A stretch of 64,000 bases of DNA, from the NCBI RefSeq assembly GCF_024198255.1, contig NZ_JAJVKW010000018.1:62001-126000 (forward strand), written 5' to 3'. Under the pieces are notes generated by a model, which saw only the letters and a list, made by a program, of their open reading frames with translations, was not told the origin of the DNA and did not search any database. This DNA comes from Myxococcus guangdongensis (GTDB lineage: Bacteria; Myxococcota; Myxococcia; Myxococcales; Myxococcaceae). Positions within the stretch are counted from its first letter, which is position 1. Every line of letters starts with the position of its first letter. Shown here in pieces: positions 24,811-33,889 of the stretch. Made by a program: the position numbers and the translations under genes.

Positions 24811-25640
24811 TCGGGGAAGGGTTCCTGCACTGGTACGCCTCGGCGGACCTGTGCGGCTTCATCCTGTGGGGACGCCCCGCGGAGGCGCACGTGCGCAGGC
24901 TGGTGCACGTGCTCGACGTGGAGCTGGCTCCCGCGGCGCCCCATGCCTCGCTGGTGGACGCGCGCCGGTTGGAGGCGGCGGACCCCGCGGCCTTCGCGGT
25001 GCTCGTGAAGTACATGCAGGCGCGAGAGAAGTCCTTCGGCACGTCCGTGCAGCGCCAGGCGCTGGTGCGTCCGGAGGGCGTGGCGGGCGCGGTGGTGGGC
25101 GGCTTCTACACGCTCCTGACGGGCGCGTACCCGAGCAAGGTCTTCACCGAGCCGGCCGCCGCGCTGGCGTGGCTGGGACAGCCCGAGGCGCGCGCCGCGC
25201 CCCTGCTCTCCAAGCTGAATGACTTGGTGGCCGAGGCCACCGGCCAGTCGCCGCTCTTGCGCGAGCTGCACCAGGCGATGAAGGGCAAGCTGCCGGACAT
25301 CAACCTGTCGGACGTGGCCCGGGAGATGGGCATGTCCGAGCGCACGTTGCAGCGCCGCCTCAAGGAGGCCGGCACGTCCTTCCAGGCGGAGCTCAACGCC
25401 GTGCAGGTGCGCATGGCCCAGGGGCTGCTCCTGGAAACAGACATGAAGCTCACCGCCGTCGCGGTGGAGGTGGGCTGCGCGTCGCTGCAGCACTTCAGCA
25501 GCCTGTTCAGGAAGCTGGTGGGCGAGTCCCCCAGCGCGTGGCGCGAGCGGCAGCTGGGCAAAGCCGCGACGGAGTCGGAGCCGGACAAGACCCCCGAGGA
25601 GCCCATCGCGCCCACCGGCACCGGCCCCTCGAAGTCGTAG
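24753..25640 (+). CDS. AraC-family transcriptional regulator
   Basis: About 295 residues. The C-terminal AraC DNA-binding domain has both helix-turn-helix units: INLSDVAREMGMSERTLQRR, then TAVAVEVGCASLQHFSSLFR ending in KLVGESPSAWRER. The N-terminal 170 residues are a sensor of unknown ligand. The only plausible start I find is the GTG at 24753, inside the desaturase gene and without a strong ribosome site, so translation may depend on coupling. The last 20 residues are a Pro/Glu-rich tail. Confidence 0.85.
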   Translation: MRSADGVDDYFRDPHGRYLVGEGFLHWYASADLCGFILWGRPAEAHVRRLVHVLDVELAPAAPHASLVDARRLEAADPAAFAVLVKYMQAREKSFGTSVQRQALVRPEGVAGAVVGGFYTLLTGAYPSKVFTEPAAALAWLGQPEARAAPLLSKLNDLVAEATGQSPLLRELHQAMKGKLPDINLSDVAREMGMSERTLQRRLKEAGTSFQAELNAVQVRMAQGLLLETDMKLTAVAVEVGCASLQHFSSLFRKLVGESPSAWRERQLGKAATESEPDKTPEEPIAPTGTGPSKS

Positions 25641-25652
25641 CCGCCCGCGGCC

Positions 25653-26990
25653 TCAGGCCGGGTTCTTCTTCTCGGGGTGGGCCGGCAGGTGCAGCGAGAA
25701 GCACGCGCCGCCGTCGGGACAGTTGGCCACCGTCAGCGTGCCGCCGACACGGGCCAGGTACTCGCGACACAGGGCCAGGCCCAGGCCGGTGCCCTTGCCC
25801 GGGGCCTTGGTGGTGAAGAACGGCTCGAACAGGCGCGGAAGGACGGACTCCGGGACACCCGGCCCGTTGTCCTCCACCTCCAGGCGCACGCCGCCCTCCA
25901 CCCGCGTGGCCCGGATGACGATGCGCGCGGCGCGTGAGGGCTGCACCCCATCCAACGCATCCGCCGCGTTGAGCAGCAGGTTCAGCACCACCTGCACCAG
26001 CTGACGCTGGCCCAACCGCACGCGGACCAGGTGCGGCTCCACCTCGCGCACCACCTGTCCCAGGCTGCGCAGCCGCACCGACGCGAGCCGCTCCGCCTCG
26101 TCGAGCGCCTCCGCCACGCTGCCCGCCTCCTCCGCGTCCGACGAGTCGCGCGAGAAGCGGCGCAGGTCCGTGACAATCTGCTCGATGCGCAGCACGCCCT
26201 GCTGCGTCTCCCACAGCACCCGGCGCATGTCCTCCAGGTCCTGCACGGCCTCGACCGTCACCTCCTCGAGGTAGCCCAGGTTGGACTTCACGTACGCCAG
26301 CGGGTTGTTCACCTCGTGCGCCACGCCCGCGGCCAGCCGCCCCACCAGGGCCAGCCGCTCCATCTCCGCCTGGCTGCGCACCGCGTCCGCCCGCAGGTGC
26401 TCGCTCTGCGCCAGCTGCTCCAGCGCCGCCAGCCGCGCGTGCACGGCCTCTCGCTCGGTGTCGCGCATCCGCCGGAACTGCTTGCAGCTGAAGACGGCCA
26501 CCCAGGCCAGGAAGAAGAAGAGCGTCACCTGCCCGATGAGCCGCTGCTCGGATACCTCCGAGTGCCAGGACGCCACCACCACGCCCACCAGCGTCAACAG
26601 GACGGAGGTCCACACCGTCACCACGTCCCCCGGCGTGAAGACGGCGATGATGAGCGGCATCGCGAAGAGCAGCGGGAACAGCGTGCTCGACAGGCCCCCG
26701 GTGAAGTGGATGTCCAGCACCAGCGCCACCATGCTGGCCACCCCGGTGACGATGCTGGCGCGCTGCACCGTCAGCCACCGCGTGCCCATGCTCGCGGCCG
26801 TCCCCACGAGTATCGCCGCCCACAACACGTGGACCACGATGACCGCCGGGATGAAGCCCCCGAAGAGCAGCGGGTGCGTGCCGAGCGACAACAGCAGCAC
26901 GCACGCCGAGACGACGAAGCTGCGTCGCCGCAACCCCACGTGGGCCGCGAGCTCCGAGGGCGAGGGACTGGGTACGACGGGTTGATGCAC
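25653..26990 (-). CDS. Membrane sensor histidine kinase (NtrB-like)
   Basis: 445 residues from the GTG at 26990. The N-terminal 170 residues hold about six membrane helices in three groups (FVVSACVLLLSLGTHPLLFG, VLWAAILVGTAAS, FPLLFAMPLIIAVF, VTLFFFLAWVAVFS) with almost no extracytoplasmic loop, so the membrane itself or a membrane-soluble ligand may be the cue. A coiled linker leads to HisKA (AAGVAHEVNNPLAYVKSNLG, His225) and a HATPase domain (NLLLNAADALDG, DNGPGVPESVLPRLFEPFFT, GTGLGLALCREYL). The start lies 8 bases after the GST stop, so it is the third gene of the PLD-GST-kinase operon. No cognate response regulator is adjacent. Confidence 0.9.
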   Translation of the reverse strand: MHQPVVPSPSPSELAAHVGLRRRSFVVSACVLLLSLGTHPLLFGGFIPAVIVVHVLWAAILVGTAASMGTRWLTVQRASIVTGVASMVALVLDIHFTGGLSSTLFPLLFAMPLIIAVFTPGDVVTVWTSVLLTLVGVVVASWHSEVSEQRLIGQVTLFFFLAWVAVFSCKQFRRMRDTEREAVHARLAALEQLAQSEHLRADAVRSQAEMERLALVGRLAAGVAHEVNNPLAYVKSNLGYLEEVTVEAVQDLEDMRRVLWETQQGVLRIEQIVTDLRRFSRDSSDAEEAGSVAEALDEAERLASVRLRSLGQVVREVEPHLVRVRLGQRQLVQVVLNLLLNAADALDGVQPSRAARIVIRATRVEGGVRLEVEDNGPGVPESVLPRLFEPFFTTKAPGKGTGLGLALCREYLARVGGTLTVANCPDGGACFSLHLPAHPEKKNPA

Positions 26991-26998
26991 GGGGCCGC

Positions 26999-27604
26999 CT
27001 ACTCCAGGGCTCGCCGCGCCGCGGGACGCGCCAGGTGCCGCTCCACATAGGCGCGCAGCGCGGGGAAGTCCTCCAGCAGCCCCATGCTCCCGCCCCACTC
27101 GAGGATGGACGTCATCACCACGTCCGCCGCGGTGAAGCGCTCGCCCACCAGGAACGTCCGCCCCTGCAGCCGCGACTCCAACATGCGCGCGATGTCCGTG
27201 AAGCGCCGGCGCCCGCGCTCCGCCTCGCCCACCACCTGCTCCTGCTCCGGCAGGAAGCGGCTGTGCGCGGAGTACGCGGACAGGGGCGGCTCCATGGTGG
27301 ACATGCAGAAGAACATCCACTGGTAGTACTCGGCGCGCTGGGGAGAGCCGAGCGGCGGGGCGAAGCCCTGCTCCGGATACTTGTCCGCGACGTGCAGCAG
27401 GATGGCCGCCGACTCGAAGATGGGCTGCCCCTCATCCTCCAGCGCGGGCATGGAGCCCATGGGGTGGATGCGCAGGTACTCGGGGCTCTTGTGCTCGCGC
27501 TGGAGCACGTCCACCGGCACCAGCTCGTAGGGGACGCCCAGCTCCTCCAGCAGCCACCGGGGCCGGGTGGCCCGGGTGTTCCTCGCGAAGTAGAGCTTCA
27601 TCAT
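26999..27604 (-). CDS. Glutathione S-transferase family protein
   Basis: 201 residues with the thioredoxin-fold N-domain (KLYFARNTRATRPRWLLEEL, then HPMGSMPALEDEGQPIFESA with the cis-Pro and ESA glutathione-binding motif) and the helical C-domain (TFLVGERFTAADVVMTSILE). It should conjugate glutathione or an equivalent thiol to electrophiles or act as a thiol reductase. The ATG overlaps the stop of the PLD-like gene (ATGA), so the two are coupled. Confidence 0.92.
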   Translation of the reverse strand: MMKLYFARNTRATRPRWLLEELGVPYELVPVDVLQREHKSPEYLRIHPMGSMPALEDEGQPIFESAAILLHVADKYPEQGFAPPLGSPQRAEYYQWMFFCMSTMEPPLSAYSAHSRFLPEQEQVVGEAERGRRRFTDIARMLESRLQGRTFLVGERFTAADVVMTSILEWGGSMGLLEDFPALRAYVERHLARPAARRALE

Positions 27605-28263
27605 CGTCGTGACGACTCCGAGGTGGCGCGCCTCAACCGACGGGACTTGCCGAGCCGAGGAGCGCCGCGCGAGCTTCGCACCTCCTCCCGCCCCAGGGGT
27701 GCGGGGATTATGGGGTCCGGACAAACGTGACGCAGCTTGCATCCCCGGCACTCGGCCCCGCTCCACACCGCCTCGTAGAGCGCCGTCACCCGGTCGATGA
27801 TGTCGAAGTCCTCCGTCACGAACCCCAGCTCGAAATTACGCACCGCGTCGCCCTTGGCCCCCAGGCCCGCCCCCGTGAGATTGGCGCTACCGAGATAGGT
27901 CCACGCCCCATCCACCACCACTGCCTTGAAGTGCACGCGAGGGCAGACCTTCAGATTCAAGCCCCCCTTCACCAGCCGCGCCCGGGCGTCGAAGGCCGCG
28001 CGGAACGGGCGGCTCGGCAGCTCCGCGTGCAGCAGGCGCAGGGACACGCCCCGGGCCGCCAGCCCGTCCAGCACGTCCACCAGCGGCACGAACTTCCCCT
28101 TCGACTCCACGTACATCGCCTTCACGTTCGCCGTGGCCAGCCACACCGACTCGCGGGCGTGGAGCAGCTTCTCCAGCACCACCTCCCGGTACAGCTCGCT
28201 TCCGGACAGCAGCTCCGTCTGGATGGGACGCATGGCGGACACTGTCTCACACTCACCCACCAC
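27601..28263 (-). CDS. Phospholipase D-like protein with a single HKD motif
   Basis: 220 residues (210 if the ATG at 28233 is used rather than the GTG at 28263). One HxK(x4)D motif is clear: RVHFKAVVVDGAWTYLGSAN. Single-HKD proteins of this size act as dimers that share two motifs, and they include Nuc-type nucleases and PLD-like hydrolases. After the catalytic part is a short Cys cluster, CRGCKLRHVC, that could bind zinc, and then a basic tail rich in Arg/Ser. No signal peptide is present. It is the first gene of an operon with GST and a membrane kinase, divergent from the TetR gene; the shared promoter region holds two palindromes. Confidence 0.82.
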   Translation of the reverse strand: MVGECETVSAMRPIQTELLSGSELYREVVLEKLLHARESVWLATANVKAMYVESKGKFVPLVDVLDGLAARGVSLRLLHAELPSRPFRAAFDARARLVKGGLNLKVCPRVHFKAVVVDGAWTYLGSANLTGAGLGAKGDAVRNFELGFVTEDFDIIDRVTALYEAVWSGAECRGCKLRHVCPDPIIPAPLGREEVRSSRGAPRLGKSRRLRRATSESSRR

Positions 28264-28287
28264 ACTCCAGGTGCCGCCCGAAACAAA

Positions 28288-28322
28288 TGACCTTCAGTCA
28301 CTTGACGACTGACCTCAGGTCA
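28288..28322. promoter_or_regulatory. Tandem operator palindromes between PLD operon and tetR gene
   Basis: TGACCTTCAGTCA (28288-28300) and the perfect TGACCT-C-AGGTCA (28310-28322) have centres 22 bases apart, about two helical turns. They lie between divergent starts at 28263 and 28338, where TetR-family repressors usually bind. A TTGACG hexamer lies between them at 28302. Confidence 0.65.
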
Positions 28323-28337
28323 CCTACCACTAGGAGC

Positions 28338-29018
28338 ATGGTGAGTGATTCCGGGGAGCAGGCGGGGCGGGTGGTGCCCAAGCGCGCGCGCAAGGACGAG
28401 GACAAGGAGGCGCGCCGGCGGGTGCTGCTGGACGAGGCGCTCGCACTGTATCAGGCGACCTCGTACGCGGAGGTGAAGATGGCGGACGTGGCCGAGCGGG
28501 CCCGGCTGGCCAAGGGGACGGTGTTCCTCTACTTCCCGACCAAGGAGGCGCTGTTCCTCGCGCTCCTGGAGGACCTGCTCTTCGCGTGGTTCGCCCGGCT
28601 GGAGTCGGCGCTGAGCACGGTGGAGGGCACGTGGACGGGGCCGTGGCTGGCGCGCGCGGTGGCCGAGTCACTGGAGCCGGAGCTGTCGCTGACGCGGCTG
28701 CTGGCGATGCTGCAGACGGTGCTCGAGCAGAACGTGTCCGTGGAGCAGGCCCGCCGCTTCAAGGAGCGGCTGTTGGAGGCGATGGCGCGCACGGGCGCGC
28801 TGCTCGAGTCGCGGCTGTCCTTCCTGCATCCGGGCGAGGGCGCCCGCGTGCTGGTGCACCTGCACGCGCTGGTGACGGGCCTGCGACAGATGGCGGACGT
28901 GGCGCCCGTGGCGCGCGAGGTGCTCGCCCTGCCGCACATGGCCCCGCTGCGCATCGACTTCACCGCCGAGCTGACGACGGCGCTCACCACCCTCTTGCGC
29001 GGGCTCGAGTCCCGCTGA
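28338..29018 (+). CDS. TetR-family transcriptional regulator
   Basis: 226 residues. The N-terminal HTH is typical: ARRRVLLDEALALYQATSYA, VKMADVAERARLAKGTVFLY, then FPTKEALFLALLEDL. The ligand-binding helical domain has no recognisable specificity. The ATG at 28338 has TAGGAG only 2 bases away; upstream in-frame codons overlap the operators. It probably represses itself and the divergent PLD-GST-kinase operon, and the aldehyde dehydrogenase genes directly downstream on the same strand may be its main targets (inference). Confidence 0.92.
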   Translation: MVSDSGEQAGRVVPKRARKDEDKEARRRVLLDEALALYQATSYAEVKMADVAERARLAKGTVFLYFPTKEALFLALLEDLLFAWFARLESALSTVEGTWTGPWLARAVAESLEPELSLTRLLAMLQTVLEQNVSVEQARRFKERLLEAMARTGALLESRLSFLHPGEGARVLVHLHALVTGLRQMADVAPVAREVLALPHMAPLRIDFTAELTTALTTLLRGLESR

Positions 29019-29062
29019 AGCCCCCACCCCAAGTTCCCCCCAGGTTCATCGAGGAGCCAACC

Positions 29063-30517
29063 ATGCTGGAGCTCGTCCCCGTCTCATCCGAGTCCAAACC
29101 CCAGGCCGACGTCGCGCGCATCCAGGCCGCGTTCGACGCGCTGCGCGCCAACCGCTGGACCCTGTCGCGCACCACCGCCACGGAGCGCGTCGCGAAGCTC
29201 AAGCGGCTGCGCGAGGCCATCATCGCCCGCCGCGACGAGCTGGCCGAGGCCATCCACCAGGACTTCCGCAAGCCCGCGCTGGAGGTGGAGCTGACCGAAA
29301 TCCATCCCACGCTGGAGGAGCTGAACCACACGGTGAAGCACCTGTCGTCGTGGATGAAGCCCACGCGGGTGGGCACGCCCATGCTGCTCGCGGGCTCGTC
29401 CGCGCACGTGCGCTACGAGGCGCGCGGCGTGGTGCTGGTGCTCTCGCCCTGGAACTATCCCTTCCAGCTCCTGATGGCGCCGCTCATCGCCGCCATCGCC
29501 GCGGGCAACGCCGTGTTGTGCAAGCCCAGCGAGAAGACGCCGCACACCGCGCGCTTCCTGGCGCGGCTGGTGCGCGACGTGTTCCCCGAGAACGAGGTGG
29601 CGCTGTTCGAGGGCGGCGCGGAGACGGCGGAGGCGCTGCTCAGGCTTCCGTTCGACCACTTCTTCTTCACGGGCAACCCGCGCATCGGCCGCAAGGTGAT
29701 GGAGGCCGCCGCGCAGCACCTGGCCAGCGTGACGCTGGAGCTGGGCGGCAAGTCGCCCGCCATCATCGACGAGTCCGCGGACGTGCAGGCCGCGGCGGAG
29801 CGGCTGACGTGGGGCAAGTTCCTCAACAGCGGCCAGACGTGCGTGGCCCCCGACTACATCTTCGTGCACGAGTCCAAGAAGCAGCAGTTCGTGGACGCGG
29901 TGAAGGCGGTCATCACGCGCTTCTACGGTGAGACGGAGGAGGCCCGGCAGGCGAGCCCCGACTTCGCCCGGCTGGTGGAGCCGGCGGCGTGGCGGCGGGT
30001 GAAGGATTTGGTGGACCGCACCGTGGCGGCGGGCGCGAAGGTGGAGATGGGCGGGGTGGCGGACGGGCCCTCGCGCTACATCTCGCCCACCGTGCTGACG
30101 GGCGTGACGCCGGACATGCCCATCATGGAGGGGGAAATCTTCGGGCCGGTGATGCCGGTGATGACGTTCCGCTCGCGTGACGAGGTGTACGCGCACATCC
30201 AGCGGGGGGAGAAGCCGCTCGCGCTCTATGTCTTCAGCCAGGACAAGCGGGCCATCGAGGACGTGTTCCGCAACACGACGTCCGGTGGCGCGGTGGTGAA
30301 CAACGTCCTCATCCACGTGGCGAACCCCAACCTGCCGTTTGGCGGGGTGGGCATGAGTGGCCTGGGGCACTACCACGGCGTCTACGGCTTCCGGACCTTC
30401 AGCCATGAGCGGGCCGTGTCGGTTCAATGGATGAAGTCGCTCGCGTCGGTGTTCTTCCCGCCGTATCGCGGAAAGGCGCAGGACTGGGCCTCCCGCGCGA
30501 CGCGGTTGTTGGAATAG
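29063..30517 (+). CDS. NAD(P)-dependent aldehyde dehydrogenase
   Basis: 484 residues. It has the ALDH catalytic set: VLSPWNYPFQLLMAPLIAAI (oxyanion Asn), CKPSEKTPHTA, the cofactor loop FFTGNPRIGRKV, LELGGKSPA (general-base Glu), GQTCVAPDY (nucleophile Cys) and EIFGPVMPV. The order and length fit the class 3-like fatty/aromatic aldehyde dehydrogenases that oxidise medium- and long-chain aldehydes. The C-terminus (VFFPPYRGKAQDWASRATRL) is the type that can associate with membrane. GAGGAG precedes the ATG, 45 bases after tetR. Confidence 0.94.
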   Translation: MLELVPVSSESKPQADVARIQAAFDALRANRWTLSRTTATERVAKLKRLREAIIARRDELAEAIHQDFRKPALEVELTEIHPTLEELNHTVKHLSSWMKPTRVGTPMLLAGSSAHVRYEARGVVLVLSPWNYPFQLLMAPLIAAIAAGNAVLCKPSEKTPHTARFLARLVRDVFPENEVALFEGGAETAEALLRLPFDHFFFTGNPRIGRKVMEAAAQHLASVTLELGGKSPAIIDESADVQAAAERLTWGKFLNSGQTCVAPDYIFVHESKKQQFVDAVKAVITRFYGETEEARQASPDFARLVEPAAWRRVKDLVDRTVAAGAKVEMGGVADGPSRYISPTVLTGVTPDMPIMEGEIFGPVMPVMTFRSRDEVYAHIQRGEKPLALYVFSQDKRAIEDVFRNTTSGGAVVNNVLIHVANPNLPFGGVGMSGLGHYHGVYGFRTFSHERAVSVQWMKSLASVFFPPYRGKAQDWASRATRLLE

Positions 30518-30541
30518 GGCAGCCAGCCTCGAGGAGCCGGG

Positions 30542-31981
30542 ATGCGCGTGGTGAAACAGGAGGAGGAGCTGGTGCCCCAGGGCCTGCGGGAGGCGTTCGA
30601 GCGCCTGCGGGCCCGCCGCTGGGAGGTGGCCAGGCGCGGCCCTGGGGAGCGGCTCGCCCGCCTGGAGAAGCTCAAGGCCCTCATCCTGGAGCGGCGCGAG
30701 GCGCTGGCCCAGGCGCTCCACGCGGACTTCCGCAAGCCGGCCGCGGAGGTGGAGGCGAGCGAGGTGCTGCCCGTGCTCATGGAGCTGGAGCACGTGCGCA
30801 AGCACCTCAAGGGGTGGATGAAGCCGCGCAAGGTGACGACGCCGCTGGTGCTCACTGGCACCTCCAGCCACGTGCGCTCCGAGCCGCGCGGCGTGGTGCT
30901 GGTGATGGCGCCGTGGAACTACCCGTTCAACCTGCTGGTGGCGCCGCTGGTGGACGCGGTGGCGGCGGGCAACACGGTGATGTGCAAGCCCAGCGAGAAG
31001 ACGCCGCACACCTCGCGCTTTTTGGCACAGCTCGTGCGCGACACGTTCCCCGAGGACGAGGTCCACGTGGTGGAGGGCGGCACCGAGGTGGGCGAGGCGC
31101 TCTTGCGGCTGCCGTTCGACCACTTCTTCTTCACCGGTGGGCCCCGGGTGGGGCGGCGGGTGATGGAGGCGGCGGCGCGGCACCTGGCGAGCGTGACGTT
31201 GGAGCTGGGCGGCAAGTCACCGGCCATCATCGACACGTCCGCGGACCTGGAGGCGGCGGCCGAGCGGGTGGCGTGGGGCAAGTTCCTCAACGGTGGCCAG
31301 ACGTGCATCGCCCCGGACTATGTCTGGGTGCATGCGTCGCAGGAGGAGGCGTTCCTGGTCGCGCTGAAGGCGGCGGTGGAGCGCTTCTACGGGCGCACCG
31401 AGGAGGCGCGCCGGGCGAGCGCGGACTTCTGCCGGATGGTGGATGACGGCGCGTTCGCGCGGGTGCGAGGGCTGATGGACCGCACGGTGGCGCAGGGCGC
31501 GCGGGTGGTGGTGGGCGGGAGCGTGGACGCGCAGACGCGCTTCATCGCGCCGACGGTGGTGGCGGACGTGCCGCCGGATGCGCCGCTGATGGAGGAGGAG
31601 ATCTTCGGGCCGGTGTTGCCGGTGCTCCGGTACGACACGCTCGACGAGGTGGTGACGCACGTGCGCGCGGGTGGCAAGCCGCTGGCGCTCTACGTGTTCA
31701 GCCAGGACGACGCGGCGGTGGAGCGGCTCATCCAGGAGACGAGCGCGGGCGGCACCTGCGTCAACACGGTGGTGTTGCACAACGTGAACCCGCACCTGCC
31801 CTTCGGGGGCGTGGGCCACAGCGGGCTGGGCGCGTACCACGGCGAGGCGGGCTTCAAGGCCTTCAGCCACGAGCGCGCGGTGCTGCGTCAGGGGCGCACG
31901 TCGCTGGCGCACCTGTTCTTCCCGCCGTACACGGGCAAGGCGCGCAAGCTGGCGCGACTGGCGAGCCGACTGTTCGAGTAG
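30542..31981 (+). CDS. NAD(P)-dependent aldehyde dehydrogenase, paralogue of its neighbour
   Basis: 479 residues, clearly homologous to the upstream gene over its full length: VMAPWNYPFNLLVAPLVDAV, CKPSEKTPHTSRF, LELGGKSPAIID, GQTCIAPDYV, EIFGPVLPVLRYD and the LFFPPYTGKARKLARL tail. The pair is a tandem duplication that has since diverged, especially at the N-terminus and in the C-terminal 60 residues. CGAGGAGCC lies before the ATG, 24 bases after the first enzyme's stop, so both should be co-expressed, probably on overlapping aldehyde substrates. Confidence 0.93.
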   Translation: MRVVKQEEELVPQGLREAFERLRARRWEVARRGPGERLARLEKLKALILERREALAQALHADFRKPAAEVEASEVLPVLMELEHVRKHLKGWMKPRKVTTPLVLTGTSSHVRSEPRGVVLVMAPWNYPFNLLVAPLVDAVAAGNTVMCKPSEKTPHTSRFLAQLVRDTFPEDEVHVVEGGTEVGEALLRLPFDHFFFTGGPRVGRRVMEAAARHLASVTLELGGKSPAIIDTSADLEAAAERVAWGKFLNGGQTCIAPDYVWVHASQEEAFLVALKAAVERFYGRTEEARRASADFCRMVDDGAFARVRGLMDRTVAQGARVVVGGSVDAQTRFIAPTVVADVPPDAPLMEEEIFGPVLPVLRYDTLDEVVTHVRAGGKPLALYVFSQDDAAVERLIQETSAGGTCVNTVVLHNVNPHLPFGGVGHSGLGAYHGEAGFKAFSHERAVLRQGRTSLAHLFFPPYTGKARKLARLASRLFE

Positions 31982-32005
31982 CCGGCCCGCCGTCTCACGG
32001 GTGCA

Positions 32006-33628
32006 TCAGGCGCGCAGGCCGGGGGCCTCGTGGCCGGTGCGCGCGACGTACTCGGTGTAGCCGCCGCCGTACTGGTGGATGCCGTCGGGCGTCAGCTCCA
32101 GGACGCGGTTGGACAGCGCGCCGAGGAAGTGACGGTCGTGCGAGACGAAGAGCATGGTGCCCTCGTACTGGGACAGGGCCGTGATGAGCATCTCCTTCGT
32201 CGCCATGTCCAGGTGGTTCGTGGGCTCGTCGAGCACCAGGAAGTTGGGCGGGTCGAAGAGCATCTTCGCCATGACCAGTCGCGCCTTCTCGCCACCGGAG
32301 AGCACGCGGCACTTCTTCTCCACCTCGTCGCCGGAGAAGCCGAAGCAGCCGGCCAGCGCGCGCAGCGAGCCCTGTCCCGCGCGGGGGAACGCATCCTCCA
32401 GGGACTGGAACACGGTGCGCTCGCCGTCGAGCAGGTCCATGGCGTGCTGGGCGAAGTAGCCGAGCTTCACGCTGCCGCCCACCGCCACGGAGCCCGTGTC
32501 CGGCGTCGTGGAGCCCACCACCAGCTTGAGCAGGGTGGACTTGCCCGCGCCGTTGACGCCCATGACGCACCAGCGCTCGCCGCGGCGCACGAGGAAGTCC
32601 ATGCCGTCGTAGATGCGCTTGGAGCCGTAGGCCTTGTGCACGGCCTTGAGGCTCACCACGTCGTCACCGGAGCGGGGCGCGGGCTGGAACTCGAAGAGGA
32701 CCGTCTGGCGGCGCTTGGGGGGCTCCACCTTTTCAATCTTCTCCAGCTTCTTCACGCGGCTCTGCACCTGGGCGGCGTGCGAGGCGCGGGCCTTGAAGCG
32801 CTCGATGAACTTCAGCTCCTTGGCGAGCATGGCCTGCTGGCGCTCGTACTGGGCCTGCTGCTGCTTCTCGTTCTGCGCGCGCTGCTGCTCGTAGAAGTCG
32901 TAGTTGCCCGAGTAGGTGGTGAGCGTGCCGCCGTCGATCTCCACCATCTTGGTGACGATGCGGTTCATGAACTCGCGGTCGTGCGAGGTCATCAGGAGGC
33001 CGCCCTCGTAGCCCTTGAGGAAGCCCTCCAGCCAGATGAGGCTCTCCAGGTCCAGGTGGTTGCTCGGCTCGTCGAGGAGCATCGCGTCCGGGCGCATGAG
33101 GAGGATGCGGGCGAGCGCCACGCGCATCTTCCAACCGCCGGACAGGGCGCCGACGTCGCCGTCCATCATCTCCTCGCTGAAGCCCAGGCCCGCGAGAATC
33201 TCGCGCGCGCGGCCCTCGAGGGCGTAGCCGCCCAGCTCCTCGAAGCGGCCCTGGACCAGGCCATAGCGCTCGACGAGCTTCTCCATCTCGTCGGCCTTGT
33301 CGGGGTCTGCGAGGTCGGCCTCGAGCTGCTTGAGCTCGGCGGACACGGTGCTCACGGGGCCCGCGCCATCCATGACCTCGGAGACGGCGCTGCGGCCCGA
33401 CATCTCACCGACGTCCTGGCTGAAGTAGCCGATGGTGACGCCACGGTCGACGGCCACCTGGCCCTCGTCGGGGTGTTCCTGGTCGGTGATCATCCGGAAC
33501 AGCGTGGACTTGCCCGCGCCGTTGGGTCCGACGAGGCCGACCTTCTCCCCCTTGTGGAGAGCGGCCGAGGCCTCGATGAAGAGAATCTGCTGGCCGTGCT
33601 GCTTGCTGATGTTGTCGAGACGAATCAT
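32006..33628 (-). CDS. ABC-F family ATPase (ribosome-associated type)
   Basis: 540 residues with two ABC cassettes and no membrane part. Walker A sites are GLVGPNGAGKSTLFRM and MGVNGAGKSTLLKL; signature motifs are ALSGGWKMRVALARI and LSGGEKARLVMAK; Walker B sites are MLLDEPSNHLD and LVLDEPTNHLD. Between the cassettes is a charged, Gln-rich linker (about 245-330) of the type that reaches toward the ribosomal P site. The closest general match is the YbiT/EttA kind of translation factor; an antibiotic-resistance role is less likely but not excluded. Confidence 0.92.
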   Translation of the reverse strand: MIRLDNISKQHGQQILFIEASAALHKGEKVGLVGPNGAGKSTLFRMITDQEHPDEGQVAVDRGVTIGYFSQDVGEMSGRSAVSEVMDGAGPVSTVSAELKQLEADLADPDKADEMEKLVERYGLVQGRFEELGGYALEGRAREILAGLGFSEEMMDGDVGALSGGWKMRVALARILLMRPDAMLLDEPSNHLDLESLIWLEGFLKGYEGGLLMTSHDREFMNRIVTKMVEIDGGTLTTYSGNYDFYEQQRAQNEKQQQAQYERQQAMLAKELKFIERFKARASHAAQVQSRVKKLEKIEKVEPPKRRQTVLFEFQPAPRSGDDVVSLKAVHKAYGSKRIYDGMDFLVRRGERWCVMGVNGAGKSTLLKLVVGSTTPDTGSVAVGGSVKLGYFAQHAMDLLDGERTVFQSLEDAFPRAGQGSLRALAGCFGFSGDEVEKKCRVLSGGEKARLVMAKMLFDPPNFLVLDEPTNHLDMATKEMLITALSQYEGTMLFVSHDRHFLGALSNRVLELTPDGIHQYGGGYTEYVARTGHEAPGLRA

Positions 33629-33889
33629 GTGCGTAGGGGGTGCCCGGAGAAAGCGGGCGCGGCGCCCTTATGCCATGGGGGACGCCAGAGGAGGACTGTT
33701 CCGAACCTCCGGCAATCGGTTCTCATGCCCGGGGGCAGCCGGCCAGGGTGGCGCACGCCCCTGGGCCGGGAGGGAGACCTACATGGAACGGGGTCCCCGT
33801 TCCGCCGTGAGCGGATTCGGGGCCCGCCTCCTGGGTTCGCGGCGTGGGGCCGGGTCCATTAACCTCGGACGCCTTCAGGGAGGGAGCCG

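Noticed and set aside
29084..31183. 699-codon minus-strand open frame
   Set aside because: Antisense to the two aldehyde dehydrogenase genes. The internal similarity between its halves only mirrors the duplicated ALDH genes.
32030..33862. 610-codon plus-strand open frame
   Set aside because: Antisense to the ABC-F ATPase gene with its four intact nucleotide-binding motifs.
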